From the NCBI GenBank assembly GCA_944392775.1, contig CALXXV010000006.1:153270-217269 (forward strand): a stretch of 64,000 bases of DNA, given 5' to 3'. The position numbers and the translations under genes were made by a program. This DNA comes from an uncultured Alphaproteobacteria bacterium (GTDB lineage: Bacteria > Pseudomonadota > Alphaproteobacteria > Rs-D84). Each line of letters begins with the position of its first letter. The stretch's first letter is position 1. Below, piece by piece: positions 8,207-17,536 of this stretch. The notes beneath the pieces were generated by a model. The model was not told the origin of the DNA and ran no database searches. It saw only the letters and a program-made list of their open reading frames with translations.

Positions 8207-8917
8207 TTATTCCACAAAACCGTCTTTAATTGTAATTTTTCTATCTGCACGCGAAGCCAGATTCATATCATGAGTCACAAATAACATCGCCATTTTACTT
8301 TTACGAACTAAATCCATTAAAATATCAAAAACAACTGTTGCATGCGCAGGGTCTAAACTTCCTGTAGGTTCATCTGCTAATAAAATTTCTGGATTATTTG
8401 CCAACGCACGCGCAACAGCTGTACGTTGTTGCTCTCCGCCAGACATTTCCCCTGGTAAGTGAGAAGCTCTATGTGCAACATTTGCAGCTTTTAATAATTT
8501 CATTGCACGAACATTCGCCGCAATTTCATCAACACCATTTGCCAACATAGGCAAAACAACATTCTCTAGCGCAGTAAAATCTGACAACAAATTATGTCGT
8601 TGATATACAAACCCAATTTTACTCCTACGCATCATTGTGCGCATTTCGTCATCCATTTTATGTACAGGAGTCCCAGAAACTAAAATACTACCAGATGTAG
8701 GTTTATCTAGTAATCCAACACATTGTAACAAAGTAGATTTACCGCTTCCTGATTGACCGACTAAAGCTATGATCTCCCCTTTATGCAAATCGAAACCACC
8801 GCCACGTAAAATATGCAAAGGCTGACCGCCTTCCATAAAAGTCTTTTTAATATCACGTACGGATAAAACAACGTCATCTTTCGATATTTTTGACAAAGAA
8901 TTCAAAATATTTGCCAT
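8207..8917 (-). CDS. lolD: Lipoprotein-releasing ABC transporter ATPase LolD
   Basis: A 236-residue ABC ATPase of the MacB/LolD type that drives release of outer-membrane lipoproteins from the inner membrane. Walker A is GQSGSGKST, the signature MSGGEQQRTAVARAL, Walker B ILLADEPTGSLD and the H-loop VTHD. The gene follows the LolC/E permease gene by 15 bases in the same leftward operon, which separates it from other MacB-like ATPases. Confidence 0.93.
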   Translation of the reverse strand: MANILNSLSKISKDDVVLSVRDIKKTFMEGGQPLHILRGGGFDLHKGEIIALVGQSGSGKSTLLQCVGLLDKPTSGSILVSGTPVHKMDDEMRTMMRRSKIGFVYQRHNLLSDFTALENVVLPMLANGVDEIAANVRAMKLLKAANVAHRASHLPGEMSGGEQQRTAVARALANNPEILLADEPTGSLDPAHATVVFDILMDLVRKSKMAMLFVTHDMNLASRADRKITIKDGFVE

Positions 8918-8932
8918 TTTATATAAACACCT

Positions 8933-10195
8933 TTATTCATTTCTAAGAACGTCTACCGGATCCGTATTTGCCGCTTTCCATGCAGGATATAACGTTGCAA
9001 GGAATGCTAAAACTATAGCCAACAATGCAATTCCAATAACAGTTTCAGGCACTAATTTTGACGGTAACTCTGATAAATAATACAAATCTGCCGGGAACAA
9101 GTCTCTACCTGTTGCCCATTGAAAAAATTGTCTTATTGGTTCAATATAGATAGCGATCAAAACACCAAAAAACGTACCGAACAACGCCCCAATTACACCG
9201 ATACTTGTTCCAGACAAAATAAATATTTTCATCATAGATCGACGAGATACCCCAAAAGTACGCAAAACGGCAATGTCTTTAGATTTATCTTTTACCAACA
9301 TAACTAAACTAGAGACAATATTAAACGCTGCAACAATTACTATAAGCATTAAAATCAAAAACATTACATTGGATTCAACCTGCAACGCTCCAACAAATCC
9401 ACGATTTAAATCACGCCAATCCCTAACCACGAACCCATCCGGCAACAACCGTACTAAAGCCTGACTAACATCATCCGTATTTTCCGGATCTTTTAAAAAC
9501 AAATCAATATGTGTAACAGAATCACCTATATTTAAATACTTTTGCGCAGTTTCTAACGGCATAAAAATATACCCAGAATCATATTCGTACATTCCCATAA
9601 AGAAAGAAGACATTACCGGATATGCCATAATCCTTGGCATAGATCCAAAAGGAGTCGGCGTTGCCCCATTAGCAGAAACCAATGATATTTTATCTCCCAT
9701 ACCAACACGCAGGGCACGCGTTAAAGAAGCCCCTGCAACCAACTCACCATCTGTAATTTTATCTAAAGCTTTTCCATAAATCTTTGTACCAGTTTGTGTT
9801 TTTGCGACCAAATCAAGCATCCTAATACCACGTATCATGGCCCCAGTATTATTACCATTCGCAGTTGCCATAACCTGCCCTTCAGCAATCGGAACAATAC
9901 CAATAGAATTTTCAGATATAATTTTATTTTGTTTCATTTTATCAATCAGGAAATCATAATCTTGTATAACACCATCTTGATGATAAACGACGACATGACC
10001 ATTCATTCCGATTATTCTTGATAACAAAGTATCATGAAAACCTCCCATTACAGACATCACAACAATCAAAGTTGCGACCCCCAAAGTAATCCCGATCAAA
10101 GACACCCAAGAAACGACAGATCCAAACCCGCGTTTTTTTGCGGCAAGATATCTAAAAGCAACCTTTCTTTCCAATCTTGAAAACATATAAACCAA
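8933..10195 (-). CDS. Lipoprotein-releasing system permease LolC/LolE family
   Basis: A 420-residue inner-membrane permease with the LolC/E layout: an N-terminal transmembrane helix in LIGITLGVATLIVVMSVMGG, a large periplasmic domain beginning HVVVYHQDG, then three C-terminal helices of the FtsX fold (FLILMLIVIVAAFNIVSSL onward) ending DPVDVLRNE. Only one permease gene is present, so it may act as a homodimer, as proposed for LolF-type systems, or its partner may be elsewhere. A shorter start at MFSRLERK (10186) is possible. Downstream of the secretin gene and upstream of lolD. Confidence 0.92.
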   Translation of the reverse strand: MVYMFSRLERKVAFRYLAAKKRGFGSVVSWVSLIGITLGVATLIVVMSVMGGFHDTLLSRIIGMNGHVVVYHQDGVIQDYDFLIDKMKQNKIISENSIGIVPIAEGQVMATANGNNTGAMIRGIRMLDLVAKTQTGTKIYGKALDKITDGELVAGASLTRALRVGMGDKISLVSANGATPTPFGSMPRIMAYPVMSSFFMGMYEYDSGYIFMPLETAQKYLNIGDSVTHIDLFLKDPENTDDVSQALVRLLPDGFVVRDWRDLNRGFVGALQVESNVMFLILMLIVIVAAFNIVSSLVMLVKDKSKDIAVLRTFGVSRRSMMKIFILSGTSIGVIGALFGTFFGVLIAIYIEPIRQFFQWATGRDLFPADLYYLSELPSKLVPETVIGIALLAIVLAFLATLYPAWKAANTDPVDVLRNE

Positions 10196-10199
10196 CCTT

Positions 10200-11540
10200 T
10201 TAATCGACAGTACCTAAAAAGTCACGCAAAGCATCCCCTACTAAAACATCAGGCGCAACAGCTTGCTCATCTGCATCTACGATTGATATTATCCGAGGAG
10301 ACATAAAAACAACTAACTCTGCAAAAGGACTTATCAAAGTTTCTGGCGTTGTCACAAAAGAATGTGTAGGAATACCTATTATTATGTAATTATCACCAAC
10401 ACTAGACGGAATATTAAAAGAAGAAAGTTCCCCCAAGCTGGTTCGTAGAACTATTTTTGCATCAATTTTTTTGCGCCCCCCAAAGTCACCATATTTTCCA
10501 GTTGCCCCTATTATAAGATCTGTTTCCAATCTATCTTCTTTGCTACATTGCCCTATATCAAATCTTGACTGCCAACCATTTGGTATTACAAAAGTTCCCT
10601 GAGATATTAAAACGATATTCGCCTGTTGAGATAAAAACTCTTGTAAAGTTTTTGTATTTATTTCTGGGCTAACAACTAAAGCCCGCCCAACGACGCCAGG
10701 TATAGACATTTTTATATTCTTATCTCCGAATGCCGGCAACAAATTCATCCATATAATCGGATTATCTGTACGCGGATATACGCGATATATATCAACGTCC
10801 CAAGCCAACATATACTTTTTTGATGATATATCTGAAATTATTTTAGAAACTTCACGTTCTGTTTGATAATTTCCCTCAAAAACGACTGTTTTATCCTGCC
10901 AGTCAACTAATAAGTTTCGCATATCCGCCCCATGCATGGCATCCAAAAGAGCCATGATAATACTTTCGTCTTTCGGCATTTTTACCATCCACTTTGCACG
11001 ATGATTTAAATGCAACTCTGCAGCATCCGCGTCATAAGAATAATAAACCCGCCCCATTTTAGTCATAAGTTCAATAGAGTCTTGTAATGTGCCAGAAGAT
11101 ATTGCACCAGATATTTTTTCTATCATATCCTCATCTTCTATAACAGTTATGTCGGTTCCTTCTAATAACTTATCTAAAGCTTGTTTTACAGTTAATTCCT
11201 TGAATTCATAATCAGAAACTTTTAAATTAGGCAAATCATCTCCGACTCCCAACCTGACGATTTCTATTTTTTCTTCTGGAACAAAAGATACAACCGTCTG
11301 GTTATCCCAATTTACCTCGCACCGTTTTGGAAGATCTATTGAAAAACGTCTTGCGGTATCAGTTGTCAAAGCCGCTTTTTTGGGAAAAATCGGAACAGAA
11401 TTTTCATCTATAACAAGACTATCAACAACTGTCACTGTATCATATAAAGGCTGCTGTTCTTGATTTAGTGTACATGCAGCCCCCAGAATAACTACAACAA
11501 AGGCCAACAATATCTGACAAAACTGTCTTATTTTCTTCAT
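10200..11540 (-). CDS. Secretin-family outer-membrane lipoprotein, type IVb pilus PilN-like
   Basis: A 446-residue lipoprotein (signal with lipobox GAAC near residue 23). The N-terminal half carries an STN/N0-like segment (VKQALDKLLEGTDITVIED). The C-terminus has secretin-domain features: IDAKIVLRTSLGELSSFNIPSSVGDNY and a final VVFMSPRIISI strand, as in BfpB/PilN lipoprotein secretins. Such proteins form the outer-membrane pore of type IVb pili. The remaining pil-like genes are 20 kb away (31.1-35.8 kb), so the system is split. The product is shorter than R64 PilN (about 560). The secretin call is good; the pairing with that pilus block is inferred. Confidence 0.75.
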   Translation of the reverse strand: MKKIRQFCQILLAFVVVILGAACTLNQEQQPLYDTVTVVDSLVIDENSVPIFPKKAALTTDTARRFSIDLPKRCEVNWDNQTVVSFVPEEKIEIVRLGVGDDLPNLKVSDYEFKELTVKQALDKLLEGTDITVIEDEDMIEKISGAISSGTLQDSIELMTKMGRVYYSYDADAAELHLNHRAKWMVKMPKDESIIMALLDAMHGADMRNLLVDWQDKTVVFEGNYQTEREVSKIISDISSKKYMLAWDVDIYRVYPRTDNPIIWMNLLPAFGDKNIKMSIPGVVGRALVVSPEINTKTLQEFLSQQANIVLISQGTFVIPNGWQSRFDIGQCSKEDRLETDLIIGATGKYGDFGGRKKIDAKIVLRTSLGELSSFNIPSSVGDNYIIIGIPTHSFVTTPETLISPFAELVVFMSPRIISIVDADEQAVAPDVLVGDALRDFLGTVD

Positions 11541-11568
11541 TTTATCCCCTTATCCTTTTATGAATATA

Positions 11569-11895
11569 TCAAATATTCATAATTCTTTCAAATTCTTCTA
11601 ACGACATTTCATATATAGGTTTCTGGGTCGGTGTAGTAAGAGTTTTTACTTTTTTATATTGCTCTTCAAACTTTTTTATTACATCGACAACATCTGCTGG
11701 CACAGACTTAGGATCCGTCGCTAAAAGCCTTCTACCATACTCTGCAATAAATTCTAATGTATCAGCGGCAAAAAAACGTCCCACATAATTTTCAATATCA
11801 ATACCACCTTTTTCTACGCAGATAGCCGACATCATCATAGCCATCTGATTATAAAAATTAGCCAATTTAATAAAATTCTGAACAGTTATTGCCAT
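11569..11895 (-). CDS. Small helical protein, function unknown
   Basis: A 108-residue soluble protein predicted to be largely helical, with no signal peptide and one internal cysteine. Nothing in MAITVQNFIKLANFYNQM or MSLEEFERIMNI identifies a family. It lies 28 bases upstream of the secretin gene on the same strand, so it is probably the first gene of that unit. An assembly accessory role would be speculation. Confidence 0.7.
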   Translation of the reverse strand: MAITVQNFIKLANFYNQMAMMMSAICVEKGGIDIENYVGRFFAADTLEFIAEYGRRLLATDPKSVPADVVDVIKKFEEQYKKVKTLTTPTQKPIYEMSLEEFERIMNI

Positions 11896-11934
11896 ATCTC
11901 TACCTTATATCCCTTTTTCCCTATTATAAAAACT

Positions 11935-11964
11935 ATTGCCCCTTTAAGGCAATTAAATTATAAT
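11935..11964 (+). promoter_or_regulatory. Promoter with -10 eight bases from the lipoprotein ATG
   Basis: TTGCCC (11935-11940) and a perfect TATAAT (11959-11964) are 18 bases apart. Transcription would start at about the ATG at 11972, implying a leaderless or near-leaderless mRNA; no Shine-Dalgarno sequence fits. Confidence 0.5.
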
Positions 11965-11971
11965 ATAAATT

Positions 11972-12355
11972 ATGAGAATAAAATACTTAGCTATACTAAT
12001 TTTTCTATTATCGTCTTGTGCATCGCCAAATCGCGGCAGTATTGACGACGCCACTATATTAAATTGGGAAAACGAATCCGTTACCATGGAACAATTCGTA
12101 AGAGATCACAAAGCATGCCTAGGGATAACAGAACCATCTTATATGCCGCGATCAAGAATATCTAAACTAATATCACCAAATCAAAGCAATATTATGCCAG
12201 ACTGGGATGGGTTATGGGTAACATTTCAATCAAATGAATATACTGATGTAGGTCAAAGATCTTTGTTATCAGTTCCAAGGAACACTACCTCTAAAACTGT
12301 TGGTTATTATAGAAAATGCATGTTTAGTCGTGGTTATTTACTACGCGCAAGTTAA
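11972..12355 (+). CDS. Small lipoprotein, function unknown
   Basis: A 127-residue lipoprotein: MRIKYLAILIFLLSSC is a short signal with lipobox LSSC. The mature part has a conserved-looking pair of cysteines (KACLGI, RKCMFSRGY) and ends YYRKCMFSRGYLLRAS, similar in style to short bacterial lipoproteins with a terminal W/R-Y-xx-C helix, but no family is claimed. It precedes ftsQ by 56 bases, which contain a separate promoter. It may be leaderless. Confidence 0.75.
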   Translation: MRIKYLAILIFLLSSCASPNRGSIDDATILNWENESVTMEQFVRDHKACLGITEPSYMPRSRISKLISPNQSNIMPDWDGLWVTFQSNEYTDVGQRSLLSVPRNTTSKTVGYYRKCMFSRGYLLRAS

Positions 12356-12393
12356 AAAATATTTTACTCATTCTCTTTTAAACCGAATGTTTT

Positions 12394-12404
12394 TGTGATA
12401 TAAT
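12394..12404 (+). promoter_or_regulatory. Extended -10 promoter directly before ftsQ
   Basis: TGATATAAT holds TATAAT at 12399-12404 with an upstream TG. The ATG of ftsQ begins eight bases later with no Shine-Dalgarno, again suggesting a leaderless transcript for ftsQ-ftsA. The -35 box is not clear. Confidence 0.5.
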
Positions 12405-12411
12405 TTTTCGC

Positions 12412-13092
12412 ATGAAACGTTCAATATGGTTTTGGCTGTATTTTATTGTTGCGATTGGATTAGCCATATATTTTGCTACGCGCATAATAATGGTAATTTC
12501 TGGATATGGGGTTAATTCATACGTACGTAATATTTCAATATCTGCGGATTCAAAAAACAAAGATCTAAATGTGATTGCAACGGCTGCTGCGATTGCCCCG
12601 GCAACAAATAGTTATACGATTGATTTACAACAAGTAAAGGATCGTATAAGGGCTGTACCCGGTGTAAAGGAAGCCGCAATAAGAAGGAAACCAGATGGAA
12701 ACTTATCTATAAAAGTACAACTTTATGAAGCAATTGCTCTTTGGACCGACGGGGAAAATTATTTTCCTATATCTGCGGACGGAACAATAGTAAATAAACC
12801 GCGTCAAGAAAGAGATGAAAACAGCGTAGTTTTTCGTGGTCCTGTTCCAAACGATATATCAGAAATAACAAAAGCCGCACATAATTTACTTAGTGACTTA
12901 GATTATATGGAATGGATTGAAGGAAGGCGTTGGAATTTACATACATCTGGTGACATAACTGTTTTACTACCAGAAAAGAACCCCGCAGATGCGATCGGCA
13001 GTTTAATTGTATTAAATAAAAATCATAAAATATTATCAAAAAAACTAACTACAATTGATATGCGCGATTCGTCTAGAATATTAGTAAAATAA
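12412..13092 (+). CDS. ftsQ: Cell division protein FtsQ
   Basis: A 226-residue bitopic membrane protein: a short cytoplasmic tail, a transmembrane segment at about 5-30, then a POTRA domain (INEMENT pattern IDLQQVKDRIRAVPGVKEAAIRRKP reads as the classic FtsQ/DivIB strand-helix-strand, with LSIKVQLYEAIALW after it). FtsQ links the early and late divisome in the periplasm. The end, KILSKKLTTIDMRDSSRILVK, matches the C-terminal beta strands of FtsQ. The position five bases before ftsA confirms it. Slightly shorter than typical alphaproteobacterial FtsQ. Confidence 0.9.
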   Translation: MKRSIWFWLYFIVAIGLAIYFATRIIMVISGYGVNSYVRNISISADSKNKDLNVIATAAAIAPATNSYTIDLQQVKDRIRAVPGVKEAAIRRKPDGNLSIKVQLYEAIALWTDGENYFPISADGTIVNKPRQERDENSVVFRGPVPNDISEITKAAHNLLSDLDYMEWIEGRRWNLHTSGDITVLLPEKNPADAIGSLIVLNKNHKILSKKLTTIDMRDSSRILVK

Positions 13093-13097
13093 ATAAT

Positions 13098-14882
13098 ATG
13101 AATTTATTTGATTCTTCTTTTCTATGCCTAGACATAGGCACCAGTGGTGTCAAAGGAATTGCGCACCGTATTCAATCGGGGCGCATGGAAAGATCCGCCT
13201 TATATACAGTTGATAGTTTTGATACTGTATTCGCCTTAAAATCTGTAATAGACGAACTAGAAAAACAAATTGGCACACATTTTGATTCGGCCTATATAAC
13301 AGGTAATTTTGGTAAGGTTATTTTTGAAATGGTTGGTAAAAATACCGTTTGGGATAACGAACACAAAATAACAGCAAGCGATATAAAAAATCAAATATCA
13401 CAAATAAAATCACCTGAAGACTATTACCCAATTCATATAATACCACTAAGATACGACACCCCATCGTCAAGAAATATGTTTTCTCCGATCGGTCATATAG
13501 ACAGACAATTAATCTCTGCATTCGGGGTAATATTTTATAGCAGGAAAAGACTTGATGAAATATTTTCTTTATTACGCAAGGCTCACATTCAAGCAGAAGC
13601 TTTTTATGACCCACAATTTTTACAGAATAATGTATTTAGAATTCAAAAACAAAACACAATGTTCATAGATTTAGGGGCGCAATATACATGTGCATCAATA
13701 TGGACAGATCGCGGACCCGTTTGGTATGAAAAAATCCCAATGGGAGGTACAGATAGAACATTTGAAATCTCAGAAACTCTAAAAATAGATTTTGACGAAG
13801 CAGAACGTATTAAACGTAACGTTGCCAGCTTAATACCGAAAGAAATGGATAGATTTACTCCTGCAGATACGGCATACGAATTTTCAAGAGCAGATGTAAA
13901 TGACATAATTTTACCAAATTTAGTTGACACAGTTGCCGCAATAAAAAATAGTGCAAATACTGCATTATCAAAATATAACCCCACCAGCATAATAATAAGT
14001 GGTGGCGGTGCAGAAATAGAATCAATAAAAGAATTTTTTGAAAATTCTTTTGGTCTACCCGTACAAAACCTACACCAAGATGCGAATATAAGAGCTTTAT
14101 CAACATATATATGGAACAGCGAAGCAGAACATATAAACGCTTATATTAACAGGCGTCAACGTTTAGAAAATTTTAATAAAAAATTAACCAAAATGTTTAA
14201 AAAGCGGCCAAAGAAACGAATAAAGTTTATACCTATAATGCCAAGTACATTATGTTTCGACATGAAAAAACCCGAAACCTATTCTTTATTTAGATCTGGT
14301 GGAATAACCATGATTCATGTAGATATAATGGACGGTTTTTACGTAGATAAAATTGCAGGAAGCATAAAAGAATTAAAATACATACGCGCTCATACAGATG
14401 CACATTTACATGTACACCTTATGACAGAAAGCCCTATAATTTGGGCAATGGACGCTATTTCAGCTGGTGCCGACACAATAATTTTATCAACCAATACCGC
14501 CGGGTTAAAAGCAGCAATAAAAAAAATAAAAGCAGCATCCAGACGTGCAGGCATAGCATTAAATCCAGATTCTTCTGTTGAAATTCTAAAACCAATTTTA
14601 AAAGAAATAGATGAAGTAATGATAATGGCAGTTATGCCTGGAGCAGCGGGTCAAACATTTAATGAAAACTGCCTGCATAAAATATCCGTTTTATCAGCAA
14701 CACGCAAAAAATATGGTTTAAAATACATAATTTCTGTAGATGGTGGGATAAATGTTGAAACAGCTCAAAAATGTTGGGCGGCAGGTGCAGATTTATTAGT
14801 AAGTGGGTCTTACCTTGCAAAAAGTACCGATTTTCCTTTAGCTGTACAAAAATTGCTAAAGCGTCCAGAAAACAACAATTAA
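13098..14882 (+). CDS. Fusion of cell division protein FtsA with ribulose-phosphate 3-epimerase
   Basis: One uninterrupted 594-codon frame. Residues 1-350 are FtsA: phosphate-1 motif DIGTSGVKG (12-20), a 1C domain with IHIIPLRYD and PIGHIDRQL, phosphate-2 FIDLGAQYT, and adenosine motif IIISGGGAEI. Residues about 352-368 (RLENFNKKLTKMFKK) form an amphipathic basic helix like the FtsA membrane-targeting sequence. Residues 375-590 are a complete Rpe barrel with Ser383, His407, Asp409, Met411, His440, Met442 and Asp548 matching the metal and catalytic residues of known epimerases (IHVDIMDG, HVHLM, SVDGGIN). FtsA anchors FtsZ to the membrane; Rpe interconverts ribulose-5-P and xylulose-5-P. ftsZ does not follow. 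An internal ATG at 14193 could give free Rpe but lacks a ribosome site. Confidence 0.93.
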   Translation: MNLFDSSFLCLDIGTSGVKGIAHRIQSGRMERSALYTVDSFDTVFALKSVIDELEKQIGTHFDSAYITGNFGKVIFEMVGKNTVWDNEHKITASDIKNQISQIKSPEDYYPIHIIPLRYDTPSSRNMFSPIGHIDRQLISAFGVIFYSRKRLDEIFSLLRKAHIQAEAFYDPQFLQNNVFRIQKQNTMFIDLGAQYTCASIWTDRGPVWYEKIPMGGTDRTFEISETLKIDFDEAERIKRNVASLIPKEMDRFTPADTAYEFSRADVNDIILPNLVDTVAAIKNSANTALSKYNPTSIIISGGGAEIESIKEFFENSFGLPVQNLHQDANIRALSTYIWNSEAEHINAYINRRQRLENFNKKLTKMFKKRPKKRIKFIPIMPSTLCFDMKKPETYSLFRSGGITMIHVDIMDGFYVDKIAGSIKELKYIRAHTDAHLHVHLMTESPIIWAMDAISAGADTIILSTNTAGLKAAIKKIKAASRRAGIALNPDSSVEILKPILKEIDEVMIMAVMPGAAGQTFNENCLHKISVLSATRKKYGLKYIISVDGGINVETAQKCWAAGADLLVSGSYLAKSTDFPLAVQKLLKRPENNN

Positions 14883-14911
14883 AAACCTGTGCATAAAAAC
14901 ACAGGTTTTTT
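14883..14911 (+). terminator. Intrinsic terminator after the ftsA-rpe fusion
   Basis: AAACCTGTG and CACAGGTTT form a nine-pair stem with an eight-base A-rich loop, followed by a T run. It starts right after the stop codon and shows that ftsZ is not co-transcribed. Confidence 0.88.
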
Positions 14912-15020
14912 GCAAACAATGTCATAAATAAAATTTAAATTTAGCAATAAATTACATCATTTAAATCCATAGGGATTTTGGTTCAAGACTATAAGAAAGC
15001 CCAGATTTATAACTTGTTTG

Positions 15021-15043
15021 CGGGTTGCTTAACAACCGTTTTT
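15021..15043 (+). terminator. Hairpin with T tract in the fusion-tsaE gap
   Basis: GGTTG/CAACC with a CTTAA loop and TTTTT after it, oriented rightward, lies inside the 209-base gap between the fusion gene and tsaE. It could end a small rightward RNA beginning after 14911, but no convincing promoter was found. The rest of the gap shows nothing recognisable. Confidence 0.4.
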
Positions 15044-15091
15044 ATTATCATATTTTCAAAAAAATGTTCAATAGGTAGTCTATCCCAATAA

Positions 15092-15499
15092 TTATAAACA
15101 TTTCATAAGTATTTTTCTACCGTTTCCCTGTTCTGTAATAAAAATATGTACAGTATTTTCTGGTAAAATATCTTCTGCAATTTCTGGCCATTCAATTAAA
15201 GTTATATCATTAGCAATTGCGAAAGGCAGCCCAATTTCAGTAAGTTCCGATTTGTCTTCTATGCGATATAAATCGAAATGAGAAATACCGTCATAATTTT
15301 GAACAATGGTAAAAGTAGGACTAGGAACAACAGTATCCGCCCCACGAAGTGTTTGAATTATAGTACGTGCAATTTCTGATTTTCCCATACCTAAATCCCC
15401 GTGCAAAGCGACAGTCACAGGCGCATGCAAAGTCTTAGCAAAATCTTTCGCCCAATTTCTAGTTTCTTCAACATTTTCAAGATAGAATTCTTTTTCCAT
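15092..15499 (-). CDS. tsaE: tRNA threonylcarbamoyladenosine biosynthesis ATPase TsaE
   Basis: A 135-residue P-loop ATPase needed for the t6A modification at A37 of ANN-decoding tRNAs, working with TsaB and TsaD. Walker A is GDLGMGKS near residues 34-41; SPTFTIVQNY and HFDLYRI are the family's switch and Asp motifs, and TLIEWPEI is the conserved C-terminal motif. Normal length. It follows uvrB by two bases, so the two are read together leftward. Confidence 0.94.
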   Translation of the reverse strand: MEKEFYLENVEETRNWAKDFAKTLHAPVTVALHGDLGMGKSEIARTIIQTLRGADTVVPSPTFTIVQNYDGISHFDLYRIEDKSELTEIGLPFAIANDITLIEWPEIAEDILPENTVHIFITEQGNGRKILMKCL

Positions 15500-15501
15500 G
15501 A

Positions 15502-17496
15502 TTACTCCAATAATAATAAATCGTCTTCCAGTTTATGAATTGCGTCACGCAAATCCGCAGCCGTTTCAAACTCTAAGTTTTCTGCGGCATCGCGCATTTT
15601 CTTAGTCAATTGCTTTATTTCTTTGCGCAAAGAATCGGCATCCGCAACTCCACTAGAAGTATAAACGAATTTACGTTTTTTATCTGTTTTTTCTTCCTTA
15701 TCCCCGACTTCTGCAAAGACCGCTTTTGTAACAGTTTTAGGTGTAATATTATGCTCTTTATTATACGCCATCTGCTTTTCACGACGGCGCGCCGTTTCAT
15801 CCAGCGCAGCGCGCATAGAATCCGTAATAGAGTCCGCATAAAGAATCACGCGACCATTTGCATTTCTTGCCGCACGTCCAATTGTCTGAATAAGAGAACG
15901 CGTCGAACGCAAGAAACCTTCTTTATCTGCATCCATAATAGCAACCAACTCACACTCTGGAACATCCAACCCTTCACGCAACAAGTTAATTCCGACAAGA
16001 ACATCGAATTTTCCAAGTCTTAAATCTCTAAGTAATTCTATACGTTCTAAAGTTTCTATATCGCTATGCAAGTATTTTGCACGAACACCATTTTCAACAA
16101 AATAGTCTGTTAATTGTTCTGCCATTTTCTTTGTCAGTGTTGTGACAAGTACCCTACCCTTAATTTTTTTGACTTCTTCTAACAAATCATCGACTTGATG
16201 AGTGGTTGGTCTAACCTCACAAATCGGGTCTAATAACCCAGTTGGTCTAATAACTTGTTCTGAAACTATACCACCCGATTGATTTAGTTCCCAATCCGCA
16301 GGCGTTGCAGATACAAATATAGTCTGTGGTCGTAAAGAGTCCCACTCTTCAAAAGTAAGCGGTCTATTATCGATACAAGCAGGTAATCTAAAACCATATT
16401 GAGACAAAGTTTCTTTCCTAGCCCTATCTCCGCGGGACATGGCGGAAATTTGTGGAACCGTCACATGACTTTCATCAATAAAAAGAACCGCATCTTTTGG
16501 AAGATACTCAAATAATGTTGGTGGCGGTTGACCAGGTAACCTTCCTGATAAATATCTAGAATAATTTTCAATACCACGGCAAGTACCGGTAGACTCCATC
16601 ATTTCGATATCAAAGTTCACACGTTCTCGCAGACGCTGTTCTTCAATATATTTCATATTTTCATGAAAATATTCCAAGCGTTCTTTTAAATCTTCTCTTA
16701 TCTGACCTATTGCTTGAATAATAGACGGCATAGGCGTTGCATAGTGAGTATTTGGATATACCGCAATTCTATCTAACTTTTGAAGTTTGGCACCCGTTAA
16801 AGTATCAAATTCCCATATTTCTTCGATTTCATCACCCCAGAAAGAAATTTTCCATGCCCTATCTTGCGAATGAGACGGAAACAAATCCAAAGTATCCCCA
16901 CGAATGCGAAATGTTCCACGTTCAAAATTCATATCATTACGCTTATATTGAATATCTACCAATGAGTGCATAACATCTGACATACTAATTTTATCACCTG
17001 CATGCAAAACGATTTTCATGCCTGCATATTGTTCTGGTGACCCCATACCATAAATAGAAGACACCGAAGAAACGACAACGACATCTCGTTCTTCAAGCAT
17101 GGCACGTGTTGCGCTATGCCGCATACGGTCAAGTTGTTCATTAATAGAAGCGTCTTTATCTATATAAGTATCTGTTGTTGGAAGATATGCTTCTGGTTGA
17201 TAGTAATCATAATAAGAAACGAAATATTCGACATGATTTCTTGGGAAAAAGCCTTTCATTTCAGTATATAATTGCGCAGCCAGAATTTTATTAGGTGCCA
17301 TAATTAATGCAGGTCGCCCAAGTTCCGCAATAACATTTGCCATAGTAAATGTCTTACCAGACCCAGTCACCCCCAGCAAAACTTGGCTACGTCTACCATC
17401 TAAAATTCCAGAAACCAACTCAGAAATAGCCTGTGGTTGATCACCCATAGGCTTATAATCGCTTTGAAGATCAAATATTTTTTTATTCACAAGCAT
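15502..17496 (-). CDS. uvrB: Excinuclease ABC subunit B
   Basis: A 664-residue damage-verification helicase of nucleotide excision repair. Walker A GVTGSGKT near residue 42, the beta-hairpin tip [14 protein letters not shown]-type [12 protein letters not shown], helicase motif [11 protein letters not shown], and a C-terminal UVR domain ([25 protein letters not shown]) that binds UvrC. Full length for the family. First gene of the uvrB-tsaE pair, divergent from the AsmA-like gene after a 40-base gap. Confidence 0.97.
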   Translation of the reverse strand: MLVNKKIFDLQSDYKPMGDQPQAISELVSGILDGRRSQVLLGVTGSGKTFTMANVIAELGRPALIMAPNKILAAQLYTEMKGFFPRNHVEYFVSYYDYYQPEAYLPTTDTYIDKDASINEQLDRMRHSATRAMLEERDVVVVSSVSSIYGMGSPEQYAGMKIVLHAGDKISMSDVMHSLVDIQYKRNDMNFERGTFRIRGDTLDLFPSHSQDRAWKISFWGDEIEEIWEFDTLTGAKLQKLDRIAVYPNTHYATPMPSIIQAIGQIREDLKERLEYFHENMKYIEEQRLRERVNFDIEMMESTGTCRGIENYSRYLSGRLPGQPPPTLFEYLPKDAVLFIDESHVTVPQISAMSRGDRARKETLSQYGFRLPACIDNRPLTFEEWDSLRPQTIFVSATPADWELNQSGGIVSEQVIRPTGLLDPICEVRPTTHQVDDLLEEVKKIKGRVLVTTLTKKMAEQLTDYFVENGVRAKYLHSDIETLERIELLRDLRLGKFDVLVGINLLREGLDVPECELVAIMDADKEGFLRSTRSLIQTIGRAARNANGRVILYADSITDSMRAALDETARRREKQMAYNKEHNITPKTVTKAVFAEVGDKEEKTDKKRKFVYTSSGVADADSLRKEIKQLTKKMRDAAENLEFETAADLRDAIHKLEDDLLLLE

Positions 17497-17536
17497 TAAT
17501 ATAATTCATTATAATTAAAATACAAGGAAAGAGAGA

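Noticed and set aside
14150-14260. FtsA-Rpe fusion caused by a frameshift or lost stop codon artefact
   Set aside because: The linker is in frame, has normal codon use, and keeps an amphipathic helix before the barrel; the terminator follows only after the Rpe domain.
14883-15091. A known housekeeping RNA (6S, SRP or tmRNA) in the fusion-tsaE gap
   Set aside because: No SRP GGAA/AGCAG loop, tmRNA tag or 6S-like long helix is visible; only a terminator-like hairpin is recorded.
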